Of a stretch of 6,633 nt of DNA, positions 1 through 6,464 are shown one piece after another. The notes under the pieces are model-generated. The model was given only the letters and a program-made list of their open reading frames with translations, ran no database searches and was not told the DNA's origin. The stretch comes from Bryobacterales bacterium. Its GTDB lineage: Bacteria > Acidobacteriota > Terriglobia > Bryobacterales > Bryobacteraceae. Location of the stretch: the NCBI GenBank assembly GCA_003164075.1, contig PLRZ01000403.1, forward strand, positions 1 through 6,633. Direction: 5' to 3'. The position numbers and the translations under genes were made by a program. Within the stretch, counting starts at the first letter, position 1. Every line of letters begins with the position of its first letter.

Positions 1-159
1 CGGCGCCCTGATAGGCACCCCGCCTACATGCCGCCGGAACAAGCAGCCGCGGCGGAGGGCGCCCCGCTCAGCCCCGCCTCCGATTGCTACTCGCTGGGCG
101 CGCCCGCAGACTTCCTCAATGAGTCGCTTGACGTTGACGTTCGTACCGCTCTCAACTGA
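1..159 (+). pseudogene. Frameshifted, truncated remnant of a eukaryotic-type Ser/Thr protein kinase
   Basis: Two frames together spell the kinase activation segment. Frame 2 (2-22) reads GALIGTP. The frame starting at 22 then reads AYMPPEQ, followed by an Ala-rich stretch and SDCYSLGA (to about 102). Joined, this is the subdomain VIII signature (GTPAYMxPEQ) and the subdomain IX signature (SDxYSLG) of bacterial Hanks-type kinases. The frames rejoin if one G is restored in the CCGCC at 20-24, so a single-base deletion is the simplest explanation. After YSLGA, where kinases continue with a hydrophobic helix (V/M-L-Y-x-x-L-T-G), the sequence becomes PADFLNESLDVDVRTALN and stops at TGA 157-159. 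The C-lobe is therefore missing as well as the frame broken. The catalytic loop and DFG motif would lie left of the window. A sequencing error could explain the frameshift but not the lost C-lobe. Confidence 0.6.
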
Positions 160-186
160 CTGCATTCCCAGCAGTCGTTTTGAACA

Positions 187-201
187 CGCGCCGCGGGCGC
201 G
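187..201. terminator. GC-only hairpin downstream of the S9 peptidase gene (weak terminator candidate)
   Basis: CGCGCC-GCG-GGCGCG forms a perfect 6-bp stem with a 3-nt loop, about 55 bp beyond the peptidase stop codon. No T-run follows on either strand, so it is not a canonical intrinsic terminator. It could be a 3'-end stabilising hairpin or chance in GC-rich DNA. I see no other structure in the gap at 160-256. Confidence 0.2.
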
Positions 202-256
202 CCAAGGGAGCCAACAACCAATAGCCAAACGCCTCGGAGCACGCCCCCCTGCCGGC

Positions 257-2737
257 TCACCTGAGATTCTTCTCGAACAGCGCCAGAATTCGCTTGTATT
301 CGTCGGCCCAACTGCCCGGCTCGCGGAAGGCGTGGTCCTCCACCGGGTACGGCGCCACGCTCCAATTCTCCTTGTGCAGTTCGATCAGCCGCTGCACCAG
401 CCGCACCGTGTCGGCGAACTCCACGTTGGTATCCACCATGCCGTGGCAGATGAGCAGCGCGCCCTTGAGTCCCTGAGCGAAGAAAATCGGCGACGATTTG
501 CGATAAGCTTCCGGGTCGGTCTGCGGCGTATTCAGGATCTCCGCGGTGTAGCCGTGGTTGTAGAGTGCCCAGTCCGATACCGGCCGCAGCGCCCCGCCGG
601 CGGCGAACACGTCGGGCTGCGTGAACATCGCCATCAGGGTGATAAAACCGCCGTAACTGCCGCCCCACAGGCCGATCTTCTTAGCGTCGACGCCCTGCGC
701 GTCCGCCAGGTACTTCGCGGCGTCCACAATGTCGTCCAGGTCCTTGCCGCCCATGTGCTCATAGATAGCCGTCCGCCAGTCGCGGCCATAGCCCGCCGAC
801 CCGCGATAGTCCACGTCGATCACCGTGAAGCCGCGCTCCATCAGTATGTGGTCGAACATATATTCGTGGTAGTAAGTGGACCACTTATGGTCCACGTTCT
901 GCAGATAGCCGGAGCCGTGCACAAAGACTACTCCCGGCCCCCCCTTCTTGACGTTGGCGGGCTTGAACAGACGCGCCGGCACTTTGACGCCGTCGCGCGC
1001 CGGCACAATTACAATGGGTGCGTCCAGCCACTTATACTGTGAAAACTCGGGCGCGGGAGACGTCGTGATTTTCGTGGCCGCCGACTCGGGCTTATTCTCG
1101 CGTACGTACAGTTCCGTCGGCTTATTGGTATACGAGTAGAGATCGGCGACCGAGCGCTCGTCGGGCGAGAGCGTCGCCGCGTGCTTCCCCGGCTCCTGGG
1201 TGATGCGCGTCAGCGGGCCGCCATCGCCCGCCATCTCGTACAGAAACTGGTCGAACGGGCCGTCCTTGGAGGCCGTCAGATAGAAGTGCGACTTATCCCG
1301 CGACTGGCGCGTGTTGAGCACTTCCCAATTGCCCGAGGTCAAGGCCCGCGCGTCGCCGCCGTCGAAGGCCACGGCGTACAGGTGCGAGTAACCGGTGCGT
1401 TCCGACTGGAAATAGATCTCGCGATCGTTCTTCATCCAGCCGAGCGTGTTGGCGCCCGGCCCGCCGATCCAGGCGTTGTCATGATCGTGCACCAGTTCGC
1501 GAGTCTTGCCGGTGGCCGGGTCCACGGCGAAAATCCAGCGGTCCTTGAAGTCGCCGGAGCGGCCCGCGATCACCGCCTTGGTCCCGTCGTCGGACCAGAC
1601 CGGCATGCCCAGTTGCACGTCGCGATCCTGCGGCGCCGGAGTGCGGGAAGGCGCGGCGCCCTGGGTCCCGTCGGTGCGCGCAGGCGCGGGTGTTGGCGCG
1701 GGAATTGTCCCCGGCGGCCGCCGCTGGCCATGGTCCACCCACGTCACGTCGCCGGTTTCCGCGTTGAGGATGGCGATGCGCGAGGTGGACTGGCTGTCGC
1801 CCACATTGGAACGGCCGTTGATGTCCTCCACGTAGCCCGTGTCGGAAATGTAATTCGGCACGATGGTGGCCTTGGCGGCGCCCGGCTCCGTCACCGAGGC
1901 GAAGACGTACTTCTCATCGGGCGAAAGTTGCAGGTCGCGGACCGTCTGTGTGCCGGTCAGGTTGAAGGGCTTGCGCTGCGCCGGCTCCAGTTTCCGGCGG
2001 GCTTCCACCGCGTCGCGCGCCGCGGCGCGTTCTTTCACCGTTTCCAGCAGCTCTTTCTGTTCGTTGCGGAGATAGTCCTGGCTGGCGCTGCCGGTGGCTT
2101 GTGGGGCGCCGCCGACTGCCGTGCCGCCGCGTCCGCCACCCTGGCCGCGCCCACCGCCGCCGCGCCCGCCGGCCGGAGTCCCTACCGGAGCGGCGGCGCC
2201 CGCCGGGCGGATATCCGTCATCTGCACCAGCATGCCGGAGCTGAGCGACATCACGTACACGTTGCCGCCGCGAGTGAACCAGATGCATTTGCCATCGGCC
2301 AGAAAATGCGGGTTGGCTTCGGTGTCGGTAGTCTTTGTGATCTGCTGGATTTTGCCGGTGGTGTTGTCGATCGCGTAGAGGTCGCCCGAGCTCGCATAGA
2401 CCGTCAGGCGCTTGTCTTTGCTGGTGTCGCCGGTGGCGGCGGGCAACTGGCGCACCTCGGCGTCGGTCAGTTTGCGCAGTCCGGAGCCGTCGCGGTTGGC
2501 GGTGTAGGTGTCCATGGGCGCATCTTCTTTATCGGTGGACTGTTTCCACTGGAAGTAGAGGTGCTCGCTGTCGTAGGACCAGCGCGGCTGCGCCGGTTCG
2601 TACCCCACCAGCGCCGGACCGCGCATGATGTTGTCGATGGTCAGGGCAAACTGCCCGGTAGTCTGCGCCTGCGCCAGAAACAGTGCCAGGCCGAATGGAA
2701 GGATAAGTTTGCTGGTCAAGAAAGCATGATATCGCAA
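257..2737 (-). CDS. Secreted S9 family (prolyl oligopeptidase / DPP-IV-like) serine peptidase
   Basis: This 826-residue protein is predicted to be an exported alpha/beta-hydrolase peptidase that cleaves short peptides, often after Pro or Ala in this family. Residues 1-24 form a signal peptide: basic n-region, hydrophobic LILPFGLALFLA, and an AQA cleavage site near residue 24. Residues about 30-565 are a beta-propeller region with TolB/WD40-like PxWSxDG and LSPDE repeats (for example LSPDEKYVFAS at 271-281 and MPVWSDDGTKAVI at 378-390). Residues about 575-826 are the catalytic domain: nucleophile Ser694 in GGSYGG, Asp769 in HGMVDTNV, and His802 in EDHAF, so the triad is complete. HGSG at 607-610 is the likely oxyanion region. 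Two low-complexity inserts interrupt the propeller: Gly/Arg-rich at 178-206 and Pro/Ala-rich at 340-370, with a charged helical stretch at 221-257. The start is TTG, because an in-frame TAG lies only eight codons upstream and no ATG or GTG lies between; GGGGGCGA sits just upstream as ribosome binding site. A second TTG at codon 7 would also leave a signal peptide. Substrate is unknown. Confidence 0.94.
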   Translation of the reverse strand: MRYHAFLTSKLILPFGLALFLAQAQTTGQFALTIDNIMRGPALVGYEPAQPRWSYDSEHLYFQWKQSTDKEDAPMDTYTANRDGSGLRKLTDAEVRQLPAATGDTSKDKRLTVYASSGDLYAIDNTTGKIQQITKTTDTEANPHFLADGKCIWFTRGGNVYVMSLSSGMLVQMTDIRPAGAAAPVGTPAGGRGGGGRGQGGGRGGTAVGGAPQATGSASQDYLRNEQKELLETVKERAAARDAVEARRKLEPAQRKPFNLTGTQTVRDLQLSPDEKYVFASVTEPGAAKATIVPNYISDTGYVEDINGRSNVGDSQSTSRIAILNAETGDVTWVDHGQRRPPGTIPAPTPAPARTDGTQGAAPSRTPAPQDRDVQLGMPVWSDDGTKAVIAGRSGDFKDRWIFAVDPATGKTRELVHDHDNAWIGGPGANTLGWMKNDREIYFQSERTGYSHLYAVAFDGGDARALTSGNWEVLNTRQSRDKSHFYLTASKDGPFDQFLYEMAGDGGPLTRITQEPGKHAATLSPDERSVADLYSYTNKPTELYVRENKPESAATKITTSPAPEFSQYKWLDAPIVIVPARDGVKVPARLFKPANVKKGGPGVVFVHGSGYLQNVDHKWSTYYHEYMFDHILMERGFTVIDVDYRGSAGYGRDWRTAIYEHMGGKDLDDIVDAAKYLADAQGVDAKKIGLWGGSYGGFITLMAMFTQPDVFAAGGALRPVSDWALYNHGYTAEILNTPQTDPEAYRKSSPIFFAQGLKGALLICHGMVDTNVEFADTVRLVQRLIELHKENWSVAPYPVEDHAFREPGSWADEYKRILALFEKNLR

Positions 2738-2758
2738 AGTTCGCCCCCAAGCAGTGAA

Positions 2759-3040
2759 CTAAACCGCTTCGCGGTAGTCCGTCTTCGTGCGGCCATGCTG
2801 CTGCGTGTACCCAGGTCTTTTGCGGTCCGGTTCAGGGGTGGACGCGATCTCCGGAAACAGGGAAACATTGCCGCCAGGAGGTGTCGTCGGCTCTGAATCC
2901 CGGCCGTAGTGCCTGCGCTCCAGGCGCTCGGCGGGTCGCGGGCTGCCCTTTTTGATTCTCTGGTGCTGGCCGGCGAAGCCGGCGCAACTGGCCGGGCCAA
3001 TCCGCCTCGCAATACGCTGCCCGTTTGGTTCTGCCGCCAT
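2759..3040 (-). CDS. Possible small hypothetical protein upstream of the S9 peptidase gene
   Basis: This is a 93-codon frame from ATG (3038-3040) to TAG (2759-2761), in the same frame as the peptidase gene and ending 21 nt before its TTG start. It would be the first gene of a two-gene transcript. In its favour are a strong GGAGGG Shine-Dalgarno at 3048-3053 with a 7-nt spacer, and a third-position GC of roughly 70%. Against it, the product is hydrophilic, rich in Arg, Pro and Gly, and lacks any hydrophobic core, signal peptide or motif I recognise. Overlapping frames on both strands are also open, as is common in GC-rich DNA. A perfect 6-bp hairpin (2969-2983) lies inside it. It may instead be untranslated leader or decayed sequence. 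Confidence 0.3.
   Translation of the reverse strand: MAAEPNGQRIARRIGPASCAGFAGQHQRIKKGSPRPAERLERRHYGRDSEPTTPPGGNVSLFPEIASTPEPDRKRPGYTQQHGRTKTDYREAV
2969..2983. repeat. Perfect GCCGGC-GAA-GCCGGC stem-loop
   Basis: The 6-bp arms GCCGGC flank a GAA triloop. A similar smaller hairpin, ACCGC-TTC-GCGGT, lies at 2763-2775 and reads C(GAA)G on the minus strand, close to the start of the peptidase gene. Neither is followed by a T-run. They may be RNA structures in the peptidase leader or simply GC-rich repeats. Confidence 0.4.
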
Positions 3041-3068
3041 TGCGGAGCCCTCCACGCTGCCGCTCAGC

Positions 3069-3334
3069 CCCGATGTCAGAACTCCCGATGTCGTGGAATT
3101 TGCAGTGAGCCCGCAGGTGGGGCAGGCGGTGCTCGCCTTCGCTCGATCCTATCCGAGCCGCAGTCCCAAATTCAGCGCGGGCGGGCAGGCGGCACCGCCT
3201 GCCCCACCTGCGAAGCTCTCGCCATCGAAAGGAATGGCTCAGCCCATTTTCCACGCCAGGCAGAAATTGCGGGGCGACGTCGGGAGTTCGGAGACTCACC
3301 TCGGCCCTCCGGGCACCGGATGCCGCTCCCCAAG
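3069..3334. repeat. Mosaic intergenic repeat block with 21-bp inverted repeat
   Basis: This non-coding block lies between the flippase gene and the region upstream of the peptidase. A perfect 21-bp inverted repeat has arms at 3112-3132 and 3192-3212 (core GGTGGGGCAGGCGGTG) around a 59-bp spacer. Its right arm overlaps the palindrome GGCAGGCGG-CA-CCGCCTGCC (3184-3203). CCCGATGTC occurs directly at 3069-3077 and 3084-3092. GAACTCCCGATGTCG (3079-3093) recurs inverted with one mismatch at 3275-3289. Further modules are CGCCAGGCAGAAATT (3254-3268), CTCCGGG (3307-3313) and GGATGCCGCTC (3318-3328), all found again near the right end of the window. The open frames crossing the block give repeat-derived peptides without recognisable domains. 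No transposase or target-site duplication is visible. From 3335 to 3456 I see nothing further that I can name. Confidence 0.8.
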
Positions 3335-3456
3335 AGGGTCCGATTCCCCGGCGGCTCCGCGACAACCAGGACAGTCTGCATAAGTGGACCGGACTGCCGG
3401 GTACTGACTTACGAGTCAACTACAAAGGCGTCCGGTGCGGCTTTGCCCGGTTAGCC

Positions 3457-5019
3457 TCAAGCCGCCGAGCCAGCCGGAGCGAGCCACTGGATCAGGCGTT
3501 TCCAACGCGGACGCCAGGCCCCGGGCAGGCGCGAGCCAAGCGAAATGAAGCGGCCGGCATCTTCCGCTTTCAGCGCCTTCGTGACCCTGAGCGCGATGAA
3601 CCAGAGGGCCGCGCCCAAGGCAATCGCACCGAACATGCCGAAGTAGCCCGGCACCGCGCGGGTGAACAAAAGGACGCCCGCGGCCATGATGCCGGCGGAG
3701 ACTGCAATCCGGCCGATGTGCCGCGGCCCCAGGCCGATGCCGTCGGTCCTCCAGCAATAGATCCAAATCCCCACGGCGGCCATCGCCTGCGCGGTACCGT
3801 TGGCGACTGCCGCGCCATTGGCTCCGTAATGCGGCGTCAGAAGGAAATCCAGCCCTATGTCGACGGCCCCGCAGACGCACCCCCAAACAATCAGAAATCC
3901 CTGTCTCTCCGTGGCCTGCAACAACATGGTGGGCGCTGCCACCAAAGACTTGGGAATGGCCATCAGGGCGACGATGCTGATGGTGACAATCATGGGCCGG
4001 AACTGTTTGCCCCACAGGAGGAGCACCAGCGGCTGCGCAATGCATGCCAGCCCCACCAGTAGCGGTAGCGTCACCAGCAGGGCGTAGCGGGCGCCGTCCA
4101 CGGTCATTTCTCTCAAACGGGCCTGGCCGCGGCCGAACTGCGCCATCATGGTGGCCGACAAGGAACCGCCGAACGAAACCGGAATCATGAAGATGCGTTC
4201 GGTCACGTTGAAGGCGAAGGAAAAAAAACTGACTTGCCGCAGGTCGCTGTTCATGGCCTTCAGGATCAGTAGGTCGGAACGGTCCCACACCACCAGGTTG
4301 AGCAGCATCAGAGTCAAACCCTGGGTGGAGTACGTGAACATGCGCTTCTTCAACTCCGGAGAGACGGCGCCTGGAGCGACGCCTCCCAGCCAGCGCTCCA
4401 CGGAACGCAACTTCCAGACGCATTCCAAAGTGGCGCCTGTCAGGATGGCCGCCGCCAAACCTACCAGATCCCAGCCGAGCCGCAGACCGACCAGCGTGAG
4501 GCCGAGGGTGACCATCCCCCCCATCAGGGACGGGCCGGTGTTCCGCCGCATTACTTCGGCTGCGCAATTGGCCTGCGACGGAATACTACCTACCATGCGC
4601 GGCACCATGCCCACAATCAGCAATATCGTGATGGCCCGTTGCCGCGGGTCTCCCAGCCAGAAGGCCAGCACCAGCCCGACCGCGCAAACTCCCAGGGCGA
4701 TGTAAGTCTCGATCTTAAGAGTGGCGAGATAAGTAGCGCGCGCTACGCCAGGCTCCCCGCGGTTCAATTGCTCCGCCATGAACTTACGCGTGGTGATCGG
4801 CAGGCCAAACGCGCCCACAGACATCGAGATACTGGTGAGGTATGTGATGGTCTGGAAGTAGCCCATTCTTTCCGGGCCCAGGACGCGCGCCACGAACACC
4901 GTGGTAAAGAAGGCGGCCCCCAGGCCGAAAAACTGTTCGAGCCCGTACCAGAACGAGTTGCGCGCCACCGTCTGGGTGTTGCTCGCGGACTCCGGAGGCC
5001 GGGTATTGTTGGTTTCCAT
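3457..5019 (-). CDS. Polysaccharide flippase, Wzx/RfbX-like (MOP exporter superfamily)
   Basis: This 520-residue inner-membrane protein has the length and layout of oligosaccharide flippases, which move lipid-linked sugar repeat units across the membrane for O-antigen, capsule or exopolysaccharide. After a hydrophilic N-terminus (1-20) comes the family's first-helix signature: NSFWYGLEQFF, then ARVLGPERMGYF at 44-55. About 14 hydrophobic segments follow, to residue 478. WDRSDLLIL (245-253), TERIFMIPVSFGGSLSATMM (273-292) and LTPHYGANGAAVANG (394-408) match recurring positions in the family. The C-terminus (480-520) is basic and cytoplasmic. I chose the ATG at 5017-5019. A TTG at 5035-5037 would add six residues and has GGTGG six bases upstream, so it cannot be excluded; neither start has a canonical Shine-Dalgarno. 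No glycosyltransferase, polymerase or ligase gene is adjacent, so the sugar substrate cannot be inferred. It is transcribed divergently from the secreted-protein gene. Confidence 0.94.
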   Translation of the reverse strand: METNNTRPPESASNTQTVARNSFWYGLEQFFGLGAAFFTTVFVARVLGPERMGYFQTITYLTSISMSVGAFGLPITTRKFMAEQLNRGEPGVARATYLATLKIETYIALGVCAVGLVLAFWLGDPRQRAITILLIVGMVPRMVGSIPSQANCAAEVMRRNTGPSLMGGMVTLGLTLVGLRLGWDLVGLAAAILTGATLECVWKLRSVERWLGGVAPGAVSPELKKRMFTYSTQGLTLMLLNLVVWDRSDLLILKAMNSDLRQVSFFSFAFNVTERIFMIPVSFGGSLSATMMAQFGRGQARLREMTVDGARYALLVTLPLLVGLACIAQPLVLLLWGKQFRPMIVTISIVALMAIPKSLVAAPTMLLQATERQGFLIVWGCVCGAVDIGLDFLLTPHYGANGAAVANGTAQAMAAVGIWIYCWRTDGIGLGPRHIGRIAVSAGIMAAGVLLFTRAVPGYFGMFGAIALGAALWFIALRVTKALKAEDAGRFISLGSRLPGAWRPRWKRLIQWLAPAGSAA

Positions 5020-5031
5020 GGAGTGTTGGTG

Positions 5032-5055
5032 GGACAAGATCGGCCACCGGACAAG
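5032..5055. repeat. Short direct repeat GGACAAG at the flippase start
   Basis: GGACAAG occurs at 5032-5038 and 5049-5055, a 17-bp period. The similarity extends downstream as ATCGGCC versus GTCGCC. It overlaps the possible TTG start and translation-initiation region of the flippase gene. It could be a tandem binding site or a small duplication. Confidence 0.4.
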
Positions 5056-5065
5056 GTCGCCAAAG

Positions 5066-5078
5066 GGTAACCGTTACC
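5066..5078. promoter_or_regulatory. Perfect palindrome GGTAAC-C-GTTACC (operator candidate)
   Basis: Six-base arms flank one central base in the divergent intergenic region. The site lies immediately downstream of the best minus-strand promoter candidate, about where transcription of the flippase gene would start. That is a typical position for a repressor site. The regulator is not in the window and I cannot assign a family. Confidence 0.4.
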
Positions 5079-5082
5079 TCAA

Positions 5083-5112
5083 AGTGTGGCTGGTCCCCCG
5101 GCAGTCTGTCAA
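5083..5112 (-). promoter_or_regulatory. Candidate sigma-70 promoter for the flippase gene
   Basis: On the minus strand a perfect -35 hexamer, TTGACA, lies at 5107-5112. After an 18-nt spacer a weak -10 (CACACT, 3 of 6 consensus bases) lies at 5083-5088. The start point would be near 5076, inside the GGTAAC palindrome, giving a leader of about 57 nt before the flippase ATG. The poor -10 leaves this uncertain; such promoters often need an activator. Confidence 0.35.
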
Positions 5113-5113
5113 G

Positions 5114-5142
5114 TTGCATGGTCCCGCGATTATCTCTATGAG
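5114..5142 (+). promoter_or_regulatory. Weak candidate promoter for the secreted-protein gene
   Basis: TTGCAT (5114-5119) and TATGAG (5137-5142) are separated by 17 nt. They match the sigma-70 consensus at 3 and 4 of 6 positions. The transcript would begin only about 6 nt before the ATG at 5155, so it would be nearly leaderless. The -10 lies inside the palindrome at 5131-5145. Confidence 0.2.
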
Positions 5143-5145
5143 ATA
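5131..5145. promoter_or_regulatory. Perfect palindrome TATCTC-TAT-GAGATA (operator candidate)
   Basis: Six-base arms flank TAT, ending 9 bp before the ATG of the secreted-protein gene. Its AT-richness and symmetry stand out from the GC-rich surroundings. The position suits a repressor site, or a hairpin that restricts access to the start codon. No regulator gene is present to pair it with. Confidence 0.4.
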
Positions 5146-5154
5146 CTGAGTGGC

Positions 5155-6342
5155 ATGGCCCCACGCAGCAGCTTCCTCGGAATGGTATTATTCTGGCTCG
5201 CGGCGGCGCAGTCCTCTAGCGGCCCAGGCAGCCCCTCCACCTTCCCGGCAGGCAGCGAGCCGCCCTGCGATCAGTCCCGGCGCGGGTCGGTGATCCTGGC
5301 CCTCGGTGCAGCCGGTCATGCCGACGTTCTGGAAGTTTGCCTCCGGGATGGAATCGGCAGGTTCGCCTGGGTTTCGGCAGGCTATGAAAACCGAAACAGT
5401 TTTGTCCACACGCGGAAGGTTGCGGGCTGCCCGATGTTTCCGGACAACAACATCTGGAACTCGACCGTCGACACATTGCCGGTTTCGGAAGAATCGGCGG
5501 GGATCATCGGCACGTACGCTTCCAATCGCGTGGGGATCGTGCCCGAGTACACGCTCAATCTGGCCGATTCGAAGACCCCGGCCTACAACGTTCAGTTTGC
5601 ATCCAGCGAAAGCGATGGTGGCAAATACCCGATCGCCGCTAACATGGTAATGGAAGGCACCAGCCGGCAAGCCACTGTGTCCCGTGGTCCATACAAAGAC
5701 ACCGATGCTCACCTCATGGTGCTCCAAAAAGACGAGTGCAAGCTTTACGAGATCTTCGCCCTGGGCTCCGCTGCGCCCCCATACACAGCAGGATCGGGAG
5801 CGATCTACGATCTGACGGCAAACAATATTCGGCCTGACGGCTGGACCTCCGCCGACGCGGCAGGCCTATCCATTTGGCCGGGCGTCCTGACCTACGCCGA
5901 GTTGTTCGGCGAAGGCGAGATCCGTCACATGGTCCGTTTTACGGTCAACGCCACCAGAAGCAGCTACGTCTGGCCCGCGCGGCACTATGCCAGCCGGAAA
6001 GGCGAGGCGACGCTCCCGCCGATGGGGTCGCGATGGCGCCTGAGAGCGCCGGTGGACGAGGGCGTGTGCCGCCAGGGCGATAACGCCGGAAAGTCTTATC
6101 CGCCGGAGATGCGCCGGTTGATCCGCGCGCTGAAGCGGTATGGCATGATCGTCGCCGACAACGGGAGCGCCATCTCAATCTCCAGCGACACCGACTCCCA
6201 TTGGGGCGACCCGCGTTCCAGCAGCAGCCCGGAATATGTCTTCAACGGGTGGACGCACTGCCTTACCGGCCGCGACTTCGAGGTGGTCGACGCGACGCCA
6301 TTGATGGCCGGACGAGACTCGGCCGAAGCCGTCCAATACTAG
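5155..6342 (+). CDS. Secreted protein of a conserved family with no assigned function
   Basis: From the ATG at 5155 the product is 395 residues. An earlier in-frame GTG at 5086 would add 23 residues and bury the signal peptide, so I prefer the ATG, although only a weak GAG lies 4 nt upstream. Residues 1-18 form a signal peptide (R4, hydrophobic FLGMVLFWLAAA, cleavage after AAA). Residues about 19-90 are a variable N-terminal region. From residue 92 the sequence follows a pattern I recall from secreted proteins of Acidobacteriota and Actinomycetota: CPMFPDNNIWN (92-102), DAHLMVLQKDECKLYEIF (184-201), GSGAIYDL (213-220), GWTSADAAGLSIWPG (229-243), GEIRHMVRFTV (254-264), YVWPARH (271-277), LPPMGSRWRL (287-296), LKRYGMIVADNGS (326-338) and FEVVD (375-379). 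The clustered His, Asp and Trp in these blocks suggest a carbohydrate-active or other hydrolytic fold, but that is inference. Six cysteines (38, 62, 92, 195, 305, 369) could form disulfides. The gene appears complete. Confidence 0.85.
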   Translation: MAPRSSFLGMVLFWLAAAQSSSGPGSPSTFPAGSEPPCDQSRRGSVILALGAAGHADVLEVCLRDGIGRFAWVSAGYENRNSFVHTRKVAGCPMFPDNNIWNSTVDTLPVSEESAGIIGTYASNRVGIVPEYTLNLADSKTPAYNVQFASSESDGGKYPIAANMVMEGTSRQATVSRGPYKDTDAHLMVLQKDECKLYEIFALGSAAPPYTAGSGAIYDLTANNIRPDGWTSADAAGLSIWPGVLTYAELFGEGEIRHMVRFTVNATRSSYVWPARHYASRKGEATLPPMGSRWRLRAPVDEGVCRQGDNAGKSYPPEMRRLIRALKRYGMIVADNGSAISISSDTDSHWGDPRSSSSPEYVFNGWTHCLTGRDFEVVDATPLMAGRDSAEAVQY

Positions 6343-6464
6343 CCCAGGCTGCTTGCTCCCGCACGCGGCTCGGAATGCGCGCGGTTCCGCCGCTGCGGTG
6401 TGGCTGGACCTTCCCAGCGCGCCGCCTGGAGGTCAACCACGCCGGATCACGGGTGGGGGGCGCC

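Noticed and set aside
119..1042. Long plus-strand frame running past the kinase remnant
   Set aside because: It is antisense to the peptidase catalytic domain, carries no recognisable domain, and is open because the GC-rich minus-strand gene has few complementary stops.
1181..2896. 571-codon plus-strand frame
   Set aside because: It is antisense to the peptidase gene, with biased Arg/Ala/Gly/Val composition and no motif. The minus strand has a full catalytic triad and signal peptide.
3069..3334. CRISPR array or insertion sequence
   Set aside because: Repeats are irregular in spacing and orientation with no uniform spacers, and no transposase frame or flanking target duplication is present.
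3330..3370. tRNA-like T-arm (GGGTCCGATTCCCC) followed by CCA
   Set aside because: The T-stem pairs at only about three positions, and no matching acceptor 5' strand, D-arm or anticodon arm can be drawn upstream.
2909..3454. Overlapping plus- and minus-strand frames (up to 195 codons) across the repeat block
   Set aside because: They read through inverted repeats and give low-complexity peptides on both strands with no domain or good start site.
3416..4567. 383-codon minus-strand frame overlapping the flippase gene
   Set aside because: It is an Arg/Gly/His-rich alternate frame of a clear membrane protein, with no hydrophobic segments of its own.
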